NCBI RefSeq assembly: GCF_041262165.1
Contig: NZ_JBGCBY010000006.1
Coordinates: 1 to 64,000, forward strand
DNA length: 64,000 nt
Direction: 5' to 3'
Origin: Streptacidiphilus sp041262165
Lineage (GTDB): Bacteria; Actinomycetota; Actinomycetes; Streptomycetales; Streptomycetaceae
The position numbers and the translations under genes were made by a program. How positions within the stretch are numbered: the stretch's first letter is position 1; each line of letters opens with the position of its first letter. The notes beneath the pieces are model-generated. The model had not been told where the DNA came from. It worked only from the letters and a program-made list of their open reading frames with translations, and ran no database searches. Positions 1-8,663 of this stretch are shown piece after piece.

Positions 1-120
1 GGGGTGGGGGGGTGGGGGGGGGGGGGGGCCCCCGCCCCCACCCCCCGGGGGGGGGGGGGGGGGGGGGCCGGGGCCCCCCCGGGGGGGGGGGGGCGCCCCC
101 CCGGGGCGGGCCCCCCCCCC
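1..120. other. G/C homopolymer, likely contig-end artefact
   Basis: Almost pure runs of G with short C runs, unlike any coding or regulatory DNA elsewhere in the window. It ends abruptly where normal-looking sequence begins, just before the stop codon of the phospholipase gene. It is most likely a sequencing or assembly artefact at a contig edge, though a genuine G-quadruplex-forming tract cannot be excluded from sequence alone. Confidence 0.65.
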
Positions 121-174
121 ACCACGGTGCGGAGTTGCGCGGAAGCCGCCACGCCCTCGGAAGCTGCTGCGGGA

Positions 175-2241
175 CTACCCGCTGACGCTCGCCGTGCCCG
201 TCTCGATGTGGCCGACAAGGCGGCGGGACCAGGACGCGTCGAGGTCGACGGTCACGGTGAAGTCGTACCAGCCGTTGCTGTAGGCGACCGCGTTGAAGTA
301 GTCCGAGGCGCTGCCGCCGGCCGGAACCCGGTAGGTCCAGGGGCCGTCGGTGCGGTAGTTGGTCGAGGTGATGGTGAACGTGGCCGTGGTCGAGACGGAG
401 TTGGTCATGGCGAGCCAGACGGCAGCCTTGCCGGTGTCGGGTGCAGGCGCGTAGGAGCTGGTCGCTTCGACGCTCCTGCCCGCGGCGGTGGCGTCCCCCG
501 TGAAGTGGCGCAGGAAGCGGTTGGGGCCGACCAGGGTGAGGTCGTACTTGCCCGAGCCGTAGCCGCTGCCGATGTTGAAGTAGTCGATCGCCGTGCCGTC
601 CTGGCCGGTGCCGGCGTTGTACGGGGCGACGGTGTACTGCCAGGGGCCGCCGGAGCGGAAGGCGTTGGCGTAGACCGAGAAGTGTGCGGCGCTGGTCGCG
701 TGCGCTCCCTGGTTGGCCATCTTGATCCAGAGCAGGGTCTTCCCGTTGGCGTCGAACTCAAGGTGGTCGACGAAGCCGTTGGGCTGGTACGGCAGGGCCC
801 GCGCGGGCCTGGTGCCGGCCTCCTGGGTCGGCAGCGCATTGGTGGTCGGCCCGGGGTTGGGCATCACGTTGCAGGCGGACTGCCCGATCACCTTGCTCGT
901 CGCGGGCAGCGAGGGGAGACCGTACACCGGTGAGGTGAAGTCGAAGGCGCTGGTGAGGTCGCCACAGACTTCGCGGCGCCAGCTGCTGATGCTGTTGCAC
1001 GCCGCCGGGGTGCCCAGCGCTGCGGTCCAGGTCTCCAGGAAGCGGATCACGGAGGTGTGGTCAAAAACCTGCGAGTCGACCCAGCCGCCCCGGGTCCAGG
1101 GCGACACGATCACCATGGGGACGCGGAAGCCGAGCCCGAGCGGCGTCCCGTTGAGGAACTCAGCAGCGGTGCCCGCGGGCGGTACCGGCGGCGGGACGTG
1201 GTCGAAGAAGCCGTCGTTCTCGTCGTAGTTGAGGAACAGCACGGTGGAGTCAAAGACCGACGAGTCGGCGGCCAGCGCCTGCAGCACCAGATTGACGAAG
1301 TGCGCGCCGTCGGCGGGCGGGGCGTCCGGGTGCTCGGAGAACGCCTGGTTGGCGACGACCCAGGAGACCTGCGGCAGGGTGCCGTTCTGCGCGTCCTGCC
1401 TGATCGCTGCGGTGATGTCGTCCGGGGTCGAGCCGGTGCTCGGCACCGAGGACATGCCGCGCTGGTGCAGTGGACTGCTGCTGGCGGCGTTGGCGAACTG
1501 GCTGAAGTAGGCGAGGCCGTTGTCGCCGAAGTTGTCCGAGGCGTTCTGGTAGACCTTCCAGCTCACCCCGGCGTTCTGCAGCGCCTCCGCATAGGTCTGC
1601 CAGCTGAGCCCGGATTCCGAGCCGCCGTCCGAGGCCGGGCCTCCGGCGGTGCCGGCCGGGTCGATCATCCCGCCCCAGAGGTAGGTGCGGTTGGGGCCGG
1701 TCGCGCTGAGAATGGAGCAGTGGTAGGCGTCGCAGACGGTGTAGGCGTCGGCGAGCGCGTAGTGGAAGGGGATGTCGCTGCGGTTGAGATAGCCCATGGT
1801 CCGGTTGGAGCCCTTGGCGGAGACCCAACTGTCCATCTTCCCGCCGTTCCAGGCGGAGTGCTGGGTGCTCCAACCGTGGTCGAGCGAGCCGTCGCACTGG
1901 GCCAGCGTCTCCGCGCTCACACCGAAGTACCAGGTGTTGTTGGCGCTCAGCTGCCAGGGGAACTGGCGGCCCGATCCGTTGGGCTGGTCGAACACCGTGT
2001 AGCCGCCGGACACGGAGATCGCGGAGCGGTCGGCGAAGCCCCGGACACCCTTCAGGCTGCCGAAGTAGTGGTCGAAGCTGCGGTTCTCCTGCATCAGCAC
2101 GACGACGTGCTTGACGTCGGTGATCGTCCCGGTGCCGGCGGCGGCGGCCCTCGGCGCGGAGCCCGGAAGGGCTTCGAGACCGAGTGCGGCGCCGAGTGCG
2201 GCGGCGGAGCCGAGAAAGGTACGGCGGGTGACGGGCGCCAC
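175..2241 (-). CDS. Tat-exported phospholipase C (phosphoesterase family)
   Basis: Predicted secreted phospholipase C of about 688 residues that hydrolyses phospholipid head groups outside the cell. A twin-arginine signal (RRTFLGSA, residues 5-12) is followed by an Ala-rich hydrophobic stretch. The family hallmark ENRSFDHYFG lies at about residues 52-61, and later motifs FLNYDENDGFFDHVPPP and FDHTSVIRFLE fit the metal-binding phosphoesterase core. The last ~200 residues form two repeats resembling the bacterial PLC C-terminal domain. I chose the GTG at 2241 because GGAGGA lies 5 bases upstream; the open frame extends to 2328 without a better ribosome-binding site. It is divergent from the chitinase gene, so both share a 328-bp promoter region. 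Substrate preference (phosphatidylcholine or other) is not resolved. Confidence 0.92.
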   Translation of the reverse strand: MAPVTRRTFLGSAAALGAALGLEALPGSAPRAAAAGTGTITDVKHVVVLMQENRSFDHYFGSLKGVRGFADRSAISVSGGYTVFDQPNGSGRQFPWQLSANNTWYFGVSAETLAQCDGSLDHGWSTQHSAWNGGKMDSWVSAKGSNRTMGYLNRSDIPFHYALADAYTVCDAYHCSILSATGPNRTYLWGGMIDPAGTAGGPASDGGSESGLSWQTYAEALQNAGVSWKVYQNASDNFGDNGLAYFSQFANAASSSPLHQRGMSSVPSTGSTPDDITAAIRQDAQNGTLPQVSWVVANQAFSEHPDAPPADGAHFVNLVLQALAADSSVFDSTVLFLNYDENDGFFDHVPPPVPPAGTAAEFLNGTPLGLGFRVPMVIVSPWTRGGWVDSQVFDHTSVIRFLETWTAALGTPAACNSISSWRREVCGDLTSAFDFTSPVYGLPSLPATSKVIGQSACNVMPNPGPTTNALPTQEAGTRPARALPYQPNGFVDHLEFDANGKTLLWIKMANQGAHATSAAHFSVYANAFRSGGPWQYTVAPYNAGTGQDGTAIDYFNIGSGYGSGKYDLTLVGPNRFLRHFTGDATAAGRSVEATSSYAPAPDTGKAAVWLAMTNSVSTTATFTITSTNYRTDGPWTYRVPAGGSASDYFNAVAYSNGWYDFTVTVDLDASWSRRLVGHIETGTASVSG

Positions 2242-2483
2242 GGAGTCCTCCGGATCTGAGAGACAGGCTCGATCGGGACTATGGGGCCGAAAGGTGTCCT
2301 GAGCCCCCGACAAAGGTGGCAGGGACATGAAGTCAAGCCCACAACTGGACTGGACTCGTTATCAAAACGACATCAGTCGAGGATCCGCGCGCGCTTCTGA
2401 TGTGACCGGTTCCGAGGATGCGGAGGACGTTCCGGGTCGGCGAACGACTGTGCCTGGCAGGTCCATTGACCGCCAACTGACAT

Positions 2484-2517
2484 TGGACTATACCTAGCGC
2501 TCGTATGGTCTATACCA
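2484..2517 (+). promoter_or_regulatory. Two DasR-type (dre) sites in chitinase promoter
   Basis: Positions 2506-2517 read TGGTCTATACCA, one base from the dre core TGGTCTAGACCA bound by the GntR-family N-acetylglucosamine regulator DasR. A weaker copy, TGGACTATACCT, lies at 2484-2495, exactly 22 bp (about two helical turns) upstream. Paired 12-bp direct repeats of this form are classical in Streptomyces chitinase promoters. The sites lie about 55-85 bp upstream of the GH18 start, which suggests repression relieved by glucosamine-6-phosphate. Control of the divergent phospholipase gene is possible but unproven. Confidence 0.75.
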
Positions 2518-2569
2518 TCATGCCGCTGTGACGTGCTCCGACATGTAGTGCCCATGACGAGGAGAGCCC

Positions 2570-3922
2570 GTGTCGCCCGCTTTCTCCACTTTCTCCGCCT
2601 TCTCCGCTTCCGCTGGCAGAGCCGGCCGCCGCCGCGCGTTGACTGCTGCGACCGCTGCGGCCTGCGCTGTCACGCTGCTGGCGGCCACGCCCAGCAGCGC
2701 GCAGGGGCTCGGTCAGAACTCCGACCGTCCCGGACAGTCCCAGAAGCAACTGGTCGGCTACTTCACCCAGTGGGGCATCTACTCCGGATTCTTCGAGAAG
2801 AACCTGATCAGCTCCGGAGAGATCAAGCACCTCACCGAGCTCGACTACGCGTTCAGCAACATCGCTACCGACGGAACCTGTTCCAGCGGCGACAGTTGGG
2901 CGGACTACCAGCGGCCGTTCGCGGCGAGCGAGTCGGTCACCGGCCAGGCGGACGCGGCGGGGCAGGCCCTGCTCGGGAACTTCAACCAGCTGCGTGAACT
3001 CAAGGCAGCCAACCCCAAGCTGAAGATCGTGATGTCGATCGGCGGCTGGTCCTGGTCGAGCCACTTCTCCGGTCTCGCGGCTACGGCCGCCGGACGGCAG
3101 AAGTTCGTCGCCTCCTGCGTGGACCAGTACCTCAAGGGCAACATCGCGGGCCTGCCGGCCGGCGCTGCGGCCGGGGTCTTCGACGGCTTCGCGGTCGACT
3201 GGGAGTACCCGGGCGCGCCCGGCAACAACAACCCGTTCGGCCCTCAGGACACCCCGGACTTCACCGCGCTTATGGCGGAGTTCCGCACCCAGCTCGACGC
3301 GGCCGCGCCCACGGGGCAGCGCTACCTGCTGACCGCCAACACCTCGGCGAACCCCACTGTGGCGGCCAATCTGGAGCTCGACAAGATCGCCAAGGTCGTC
3401 GACTGGTTCAACGTCATGACCTTCGACTACCACGGCAGTTGGGAGCCCGCCGGGCCGACGGACTTCGCCTCGGCGCTGTTCCAGGACCCGCGCGACCCCA
3501 ACCCGGCCAACAATCGGTACAGCGTGACCCAGGCCGTCGACTACTACGAGCAGCACGGCGTGAAGTCGTCCCAGATCTCGCTGTCCATCCCGTACTACGC
3601 GCACGAGTGGACCGGCGTCGCACCCGGCCCGCACGGCGACGGACTGTTCCAGACGGCGACGGCGGGCGGTGGCACGCCCAACTACAACCAGGTCGTGAAC
3701 GCACCGGGCAAGACCTACTTCGACCCGCTGTCCGCCGAGCCGTACAAGTACGACGCGGCTTCCGGCACGTTCTACACCTACGACAGCCCGGCCTCGGTGT
3801 GGATCAAGGGCCAGTACATCCGCGCGGCCGCCCTGCGCGGCACGATGGTGTGGTCCCTGGACGGCGACACCTCCGACGGCCAACTGACCGCCGCCCTGGG
3901 TGCGGGCCTGAACGGGCACTGA
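2570..3922 (+). CDS. Secreted GH18 chitinase
   Basis: Extracellular endo-type chitinase of 450 residues. A signal peptide spans residues 1-44 (Arg-rich start, hydrophobic Ala/Leu core, cleavage near SSA). The mature protein is a single GH18 barrel with LVGYFTQWGIY as the first strand, MSIGGWSWS as the substrate-binding strand, the catalytic strand DGFAVDWEYPG with Glu212 as the proton donor, and MTFDYHGSW later. No chitin-binding module is visible. The GTG start is preceded by GAGGAGA at good spacing. In the DxxDxDxE motif the middle Asp is replaced by Ala208, which is unusual and could alter activity. DasR-like sites upstream support chitin/GlcNAc control. Confidence 0.93.
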   Translation: MSPAFSTFSAFSASAGRAGRRRALTAATAAACAVTLLAATPSSAQGLGQNSDRPGQSQKQLVGYFTQWGIYSGFFEKNLISSGEIKHLTELDYAFSNIATDGTCSSGDSWADYQRPFAASESVTGQADAAGQALLGNFNQLRELKAANPKLKIVMSIGGWSWSSHFSGLAATAAGRQKFVASCVDQYLKGNIAGLPAGAAAGVFDGFAVDWEYPGAPGNNNPFGPQDTPDFTALMAEFRTQLDAAAPTGQRYLLTANTSANPTVAANLELDKIAKVVDWFNVMTFDYHGSWEPAGPTDFASALFQDPRDPNPANNRYSVTQAVDYYEQHGVKSSQISLSIPYYAHEWTGVAPGPHGDGLFQTATAGGGTPNYNQVVNAPGKTYFDPLSAEPYKYDAASGTFYTYDSPASVWIKGQYIRAAALRGTMVWSLDGDTSDGQLTAALGAGLNGH

Positions 3923-4031
3923 CCACCGCGCCACGGCGCATCGGGGCCGGGCCATCCCTCGGGACGGCCCGGCCTCCGGCGTCGTCCCGGCGTCGTGCCC
4001 GGCGCCGGGGCGGCCTCCGGTCCGGGTGCGG

Positions 4032-4424
4032 TCAGGCCAGGACCTTCGCTTTGGCCTGCTGGAACTCGGCGTCGGTGATCGCGCCCTTCTCCTTCAGGTC
4101 CGCGAGCTTGGCCAGCTCGTCGACGTGGCTGCCGCTGCCACTGGGACCCGCGGCCTGCCGGACGTAGGCCTGGAACGCCTTGTCCTGCTGCTGGGCCTGC
4201 GCGAGGTCGCGCTGGCCCATGTCCCTGCCGTGAACGATCACGTACACGAGGACGCCCAGGAATGGCACGACGATGATCAGGATCAGCCATGCGGCCTTGC
4301 TCCAGCCGCTCGAGTCGTGGTTGCGGAAGATGTCCATGATGATCTTGAACAGCAGGAACAGCCACACGATCCACAGGAAGAACTCGAGCATGGTCCAGAA
4401 CACGCTGAGCAGTGGGTAGTTCAT
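4032..4424 (-). CDS. Small membrane protein with PLDc_N and SHOCT domains
   Basis: A protein of 130 residues. Two hydrophobic segments (roughly residues 5-28 and 40-63) form the phospholipase D/nuclease N-terminal membrane domain, which has no catalytic residues of its own. The C-terminal ~30 residues (ELAKLADLKEKGAITDAEFQQAK) match the short SHOCT helix pair often found at protein ends in actinobacteria. I chose the ATG at 4424 because AGGAG lies 7 bases upstream; a GTG at 4445 lacks such a site. It is monocistronic and convergent with the chitinase gene. The role is unknown; such proteins may be membrane-stress or oligomerisation factors. Confidence 0.8.
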   Translation of the reverse strand: MNYPLLSVFWTMLEFFLWIVWLFLLFKIIMDIFRNHDSSGWSKAAWLILIIVVPFLGVLVYVIVHGRDMGQRDLAQAQQQDKAFQAYVRQAAGPSGSGSHVDELAKLADLKEKGAITDAEFQQAKAKVLA

Positions 4425-4553
4425 CGTCCCGCTCCTGTCGCTCACGCCACGCTGCCGGCCTCACGTCACCAGGGCGCAAGCCCTTCGCGCGGCGGCACGC
4501 CGTACAAGCTAGTCATATCACCACAAATCGGACAGCGCGCCTCGACCGCGCGC

Positions 4554-4952
4554 TCATCGCGGTGCGGCGAGGTACTCCTGGGCCAGGCGCTTGGGCGCGC
4601 GGGCGAGCCATGCCTCAACGATGAGCTCGTCCAGTTCCGCGACGTCGATCCGCTCGAGAAGGACCAGTACCGCCGGGTAGCCGTCGAAGTGCGGGGTGGT
4701 GAAGAAGACGTTCGGGTCCTCGGCCAGAAGAGCCAGCTTCACGCCGACGTCGGCCACGCGGGCGCCCAGGATCGGACCGTTCGGTGCCTTGTCTCCGAGG
4801 GCTTCCAGGTCGGCCCGCCGCAGTGGGCGTTCCCAGACAAAGCCCTTGTCCTTGACCCGCCACTCGGCGGTTCCGCGCGAGGACCGTTCGCTCGTCCCAG
4901 GCAGCGCCAGCGCGATCCGGCGCACGTCGTTCCAGGTGGCCACGGGCAACAC
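4554..4952 (-). CDS. MmcQ/YjbR family protein
   Basis: 132 residues matching the MmcQ/YjbR (CyaY-like fold) family throughout: WNDVRRIALALPGTSE at the N terminus, EWRVKDKGFVWERPL, and the conserved FFTTPHFDGYPAVLVLLERID near the middle. The family is described as DNA-binding-like but has no settled biochemical function. The start is a GTG; a second in-frame GTG nine bases downstream is an alternative. It stands alone between the SHOCT protein and the GH16 gene, with no sign of operon linkage. Confidence 0.82.
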   Translation of the reverse strand: MLPVATWNDVRRIALALPGTSERSSRGTAEWRVKDKGFVWERPLRRADLEALGDKAPNGPILGARVADVGVKLALLAEDPNVFFTTPHFDGYPAVLVLLERIDVAELDELIVEAWLARAPKRLAQEYLAAPR

Positions 4953-4994
4953 GCTAGCCCGCCCTGCCTGGAACGGCGCGAGGTCGAGGTCGGG

Positions 4995-6341
4995 TCAGGC
5001 GGGCAGGCTCCATTTCTGGTTGGCGCCGCCGGTGCAGTCCCAGATCTCCACCTGGGTGCCCGGCGTGGTGGACCACCCGGTGTCGTCCAGGCACTTGTTC
5101 GACTGCGGGTTGTAGAAGGATCCGTTGGACTGCGGTATCCAGACCTGCGAGCCTGTGTTGTTGCAGTCGTAGAGGTCGACCAGTGTGCCGTTCGCGGTGC
5201 CCCCCGCGTTGACGTCCAGACACTTGCCCAGGACGTGCAGGGTCGTGCCGGCCTGGACGAAGGTCCACTGCTGCGCGGCGGTGCCGTTGCAGGTGTAGAC
5301 CTGGATGGGGTTGTAGTTGGCGGTGCTGGCCGAGCGGTCGTCCAGGCAGAGGCCGCCGTAGCCGGTGATCGCGCCACCCGAACCGGTGCCGCCGCCCCCG
5401 CCCCCGCCGGTGGTCGTGTACGCGGCGACGTAGCCGACGCTCATCGTCGCGCCGGAGCTGGTGGACGAGGTCGGCGTGGTGCAGCCGCACACCCCGTTGG
5501 GGAAGCCGCCGCCGATGGCCAGGTCGAAGATGATGGACAGGTTGTGGTCGAAGGCCTGCTGCCAGGTGGAGGCGCCGACCTGGCTCTCGCTCACGCTGAA
5601 GTACTGGTTGCCGTCCAGGTACCAGGTGATGGACTCGGCGGAGGTGTTCGTCCGGTCGAGGATCATCGAGTAGGTGTGGTAGCCGGTCTGGCATCCGGAG
5701 CAGGCCTGCAGACCGCTACCGATGCCGTTGCCCTCGTTGCACACGCCGCCCGGGTAGGTGCCGCAGTGGATCGTTCCCGCGACCTGCGAGCGGGCGTTGA
5801 CGTCCTCCATGATGTCGATCTCGCCGTTCTCGGGCCACTGCCCCGGGCCGAGCATCCAGAACGCCGGCCAGTACCCCAGGCCGCTGCCCGGGTTCGGTTG
5901 CATGATCGACGCCGTGACCTCCAGCTTGCCTCCGGCCGGCGCGCCGACGTTCGCGCTGGGCGTCTGGATGCGGCCGGAGGTCCAGTTGCCGCCGCTCTGG
6001 AGTGCGGTGATGTCCAGATGGCCGTTGCCGTCCAGGTGGACATTGGCCGTCGAGTTGGTCATCGTCTCGATCTCGCCGGTCCCGAAGTTCGACCCGGGGC
6101 CGGTGTCGTAGATCCAGTTTGAAGCAGACGGCGCGCTTCCGGCTGCGCCGCTGAAGCCGTCGCTGAACACGGTGGTCCACCCGGACGGCGGCCCGGGCAC
6201 GGTCACGGCGCTGGCGCCCGGCGGGAACGCCGCGAACGCGACGAGCAGTCCTGCTGTCGCCAGCAGCGCGGCCCGGCGGAAGCGCCGGCCGAGTCTGCGG
6301 GCGAACCGCCGGGTGGGTGGGGTCTCCGTTGCACGGGTCAT
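4995..6341 (-). CDS. Secreted GH16 beta-glucanase with ricin-type lectin domain
   Basis: Secreted endo-beta-glucanase of 448 residues. An Arg-rich n-region and hydrophobic core (residues 1-46) form the export signal. The GH16 domain covers about residues 50-305 and carries the catalytic signature GEIDIMED (Glu174, Asp176, Glu179), flanked by YWPAFWML as in laminarinase-type enzymes. A Gly-rich linker (~306-322) leads to a beta-trefoil ricin-B/CBM13 domain (~325-448) with three QxW repeats (QQW, QVW, QKW). The ATG at 6341 follows GGGAG. Beta-1,3-glucan (fungal or algal wall) is the likeliest substrate, but exact linkage specificity cannot be read from the sequence. Confidence 0.93.
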   Translation of the reverse strand: MTRATETPPTRRFARRLGRRFRRAALLATAGLLVAFAAFPPGASAVTVPGPPSGWTTVFSDGFSGAAGSAPSASNWIYDTGPGSNFGTGEIETMTNSTANVHLDGNGHLDITALQSGGNWTSGRIQTPSANVGAPAGGKLEVTASIMQPNPGSGLGYWPAFWMLGPGQWPENGEIDIMEDVNARSQVAGTIHCGTYPGGVCNEGNGIGSGLQACSGCQTGYHTYSMILDRTNTSAESITWYLDGNQYFSVSESQVGASTWQQAFDHNLSIIFDLAIGGGFPNGVCGCTTPTSSTSSGATMSVGYVAAYTTTGGGGGGGTGSGGAITGYGGLCLDDRSASTANYNPIQVYTCNGTAAQQWTFVQAGTTLHVLGKCLDVNAGGTANGTLVDLYDCNNTGSQVWIPQSNGSFYNPQSNKCLDDTGWSTTPGTQVEIWDCTGGANQKWSLPA

Positions 6342-6519
6342 CTACGGCTCCCAGAGCTCGGGTGGAGCGGGGCGGGGCGGGGGGGCAGCAGGGGGCTCCG
6401 GACGACCGCGCGGTCGATCGGCGAGGTGCGGCTCCGGGACTTCTCTGCGCTCTCCCGGGCACTATTGCCCTTGGCATGAACATGGGTCAAGAGTTGTGCA
6501 CACCAAGCTTTTCGCACCG

Positions 6520-6548
6520 CCCGTGCCTTCAGAAGGTGAAGGCACGGG
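6520..6548. terminator. Hairpin terminator between DinB-like and GH16 genes
   Basis: A perfect 11-bp inverted repeat, CCCGTGCCTTC / GAAGGCACGGG, with a 7-base loop. It lies 51 bp past the stop of the DinB-like gene and about 180 bp upstream of the GH16 start. There is no U run, as is usual for actinomycete terminators. Confidence 0.6.
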
Positions 6549-6599
6549 CCCATGGCCGGGTCGCCGTCGCCGATATGGTCTGGACCAGCGGCGAAGCAG

Positions 6600-7112
6600 T
6601 CAGTAGTACCCCTTCGCGCCGTCGAGATGCTCCCGGATGGCATCCATGTGTCCAGCGTGCCGGGCGGTCTCCTCGATCATGTGGAATAGGATCCACCGCA
6701 GTGTCGCGGCAGCCGCAGGGAAGTCCGGGTGCTTGCCCACGTCATCCAGGGAACCGGCCGTGATGATCTCCGTCGACACCGCGCACTGCCGGTCGTACTC
6801 CTCGAGGAGCTGTGCGAGTGGGACGCCCTCGACCCTCATGTCGGCGTCCTCGGGCCCTTCCTCGAATTGAGGCCCTTCCGCCGGTCGGCCCAGCAGCACG
6901 ACCTCGAACCAGAGGTGTTCGACCCAGCGCATGTGGGAGACGAGACCGGCCATCGTCATATGGGGCGAAGTCGGAAGGAGGGAACGATGGGCATCCGCGT
7001 CGGACAGGCCCTCGCACTTCCACTGGATGACCGCGCGCTGCATGTCGAGCCAGCCGATGAGTTGCGTGCGCTCGTCGGCGCCGTAGGCAGGGCGATTGCG
7101 GGGAGGAGTCAT
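6600..7112 (-). CDS. DinB-superfamily protein (DUF664)
   Basis: 170 residues of the DinB/YfiT four-helix family (DUF664 group). Recognisable elements are ERTQLIGWLDMQRAVI in helix 1, SPHMTMAGLVSHMRWVEHLWFE carrying the first metal-ligand His positions, and TLRWILFHMIEETARHAGHMDAIREHLDG at the C terminus with the remaining His residues. These proteins are metal-dependent, and several actinobacterial members act as mycothiol- or bacillithiol-type thiol transferases; the substrate here is unknown. I prefer the ATG at 7112 because homologues normally begin near this MTPPRNRP sequence. The open frame extends to a GTG at 7187, but neither start has a strong ribosome-binding site. Confidence 0.83.
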   Translation of the reverse strand: MTPPRNRPAYGADERTQLIGWLDMQRAVIQWKCEGLSDADAHRSLLPTSPHMTMAGLVSHMRWVEHLWFEVVLLGRPAEGPQFEEGPEDADMRVEGVPLAQLLEEYDRQCAVSTEIITAGSLDDVGKHPDFPAAAATLRWILFHMIEETARHAGHMDAIREHLDGAKGYY

Positions 7113-7211
7113 GCCTGCGGACGCTACTTGAGGCCACGTCAGATCGCACGCTGATTTCGGCTCGCTGAAGTCCCCGCTACCCGACACGTCGGCCGGGGCC
7201 GTCCCCGTCCT

Positions 7212-7784
7212 TCAACCGACTTCTGACACTTCCTGAAGCAGCCCGTAGACGAAGCGGGCCCGCCGGAGGCGCACTCCTCCGCTTTCCTCGGGGAGGGCGA
7301 ACTGGCTGACCCAGCGGTTCGGCGCATCCGCCGACAGGTGCCTGACGTCAGGGAACAGCTGCTCCAGATCGCTGACCACGTACTTCCAGGGAGCGAGATC
7401 GCCGGTCACGGGCACGGCCGGCGGACGCGTTCCCGGCGCCCGCACCAGCCATTCCTGCCAGACTCCGCCGTCGGGACCCTCGACTGCCTCGAAGCGCAGG
7501 TCGGGCCACAGCGGCAGGAACCAGTGGTGCAGCCGGCAGGTGAGGTCGCCCGCGCGCTGTTCGCGGACCGACGCCTGCGGCCCGAGCACCGCGACGTAGC
7601 GGGCCACCCCGCGCGGTGCGGTCTTCGACCGCACAAAGCGTTGCCAGCCGGCGTTGACCTGGCGCATCGCCGTCGCCGATACGCCGAGCCTGGTGCGCGC
7701 CCGCTCCACGAGGACCGGTTGAAAGTCCGCCATCCGCCGCAGAAGCACCAGTTGGAACTCCTCCACACCGAACGCCAGCGTCAC
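7212..7784 (-). CDS. Conserved-looking hypothetical protein
   Basis: 190 residues with no family I recognise. Codon use fits the surrounding genes (G/C in third position). The sequence is soluble and aromatic-rich: Trp-containing stretches at HHWFLPLWPDLRFE, VWQEWLVRAP and APWKYVV suggest a compact folded domain. The start is a GTG at 7784 with no obvious ribosome-binding site. It lies just downstream of, and on the opposite strand from, the MMPL transporter remnant. Function unassigned. Confidence 0.6.
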   Translation of the reverse strand: MTLAFGVEEFQLVLLRRMADFQPVLVERARTRLGVSATAMRQVNAGWQRFVRSKTAPRGVARYVAVLGPQASVREQRAGDLTCRLHHWFLPLWPDLRFEAVEGPDGGVWQEWLVRAPGTRPPAVPVTGDLAPWKYVVSDLEQLFPDVRHLSADAPNRWVSQFALPEESGGVRLRRARFVYGLLQEVSEVG

Positions 7785-7953
7785 GGGATCAGGATCTCAT
7801 GTACCAGCGATCATCGAGGACGCGCTGGCGTTGGCTGGGGGTGAGCTCGCTGGTGGGGTCGGCGATGGCAGCCTGGATAGTCAAGCTGCGGGATGCGTCG
7901 GAAGTTGGCGTGGCGGGATACTGATCAGTCATCCCGGGCGGCGCTGATGATGG

Positions 7954-8479
7954 GCCGGTGCCGCGTTCGGCGCCGAGGTCGCCGTCTTCCAATGGGGTTG
8001 GGGCAAGGACCTCCTGGGCATCGAACCGACCCAGACCCTCAGTCCTGCCAGTCATCCTGCTGGCGATCATGTTCGGGCTGTCCAGTGACTACGAGGGCTT
8101 CGTCGTCTCCCGCATCAAGGAGCAGTTCGCCAAGGCCGGCGACGCACGCAGGGCGGTCGTACTGGGCACCGGGCAGTCCGCCCGCGTTGTGAGCGCGGCC
8201 GCGCTGATCATGGCGTCGATCTTCGTGTCGTTCATCTTCTCGCCCGAACCGACCGTCAAGGAGATCGGCTTCAGCTTCGCCGTCGGAGTGCTGGTTGACG
8301 CCTTCGTCGTCCGCCTCACCCTGGTCCCCGCCGCCATGGCCATCCTCGGCGCCAAGGCCTGGTACCACCCCCGCTGGTTCTCCCGCTACGTCCCGGACCC
8401 CGACATCGAAGGCGAACACCTCGACGACAAGCTCGACGACAAGCCCGGCGACAGCAAGCACCACCTCACCAACGTCTGA
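7954..8479 (+). pseudogene. MMPL/RND transporter remnant (truncated, frameshifted)
   Basis: C-terminal fragment of an MMPL-family (RND superfamily) membrane transporter. One frame encodes AAFGAEVAVFQWGWGKDLLGIE from about 7954, which is the loop before the last transmembrane bundle. At about 8040 the homology jumps to the next frame and continues as LPVILLAIMFGLSSDYEGFVVSRIKEQF through two more hydrophobic helices to the stop at 8479. The junction fits loss of two bases. The first ~500 residues of a normal MMPL protein are absent and a stop lies directly upstream. It is either a decayed gene or an assembly error; I take it as a pseudogene. Confidence 0.8.
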
Positions 8480-8489
8480 CCACTCGCGA

Positions 8490-8538
8490 GTCAGGTGGCG
8501 TGGACCGGAGTCGATCAGGAGAACGCCCGCCACCTGAC
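8490..8538. terminator. Inverted repeat after MMPL remnant
   Basis: A perfect 11-bp inverted repeat, GTCAGGTGGCG / CGCCACCTGAC, separated by 27 bases, starting 11 bp after the remnant's stop codon. It is probably the old terminator of the MMPL gene, though the long loop makes an operator or recombination site possible. Confidence 0.4.
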
Positions 8539-8663
8539 CCCGAGGCAGGGGCGCGGAACTACCAGGAGCAGACCTTCACCTGTGCGGCCGGTGTCCGCGA
8601 TGCCCACGCCCACGATGAGTTCGACCAGGCCTTCCCGGTTCGGCGGGCATCGAGTCGAGGCTC

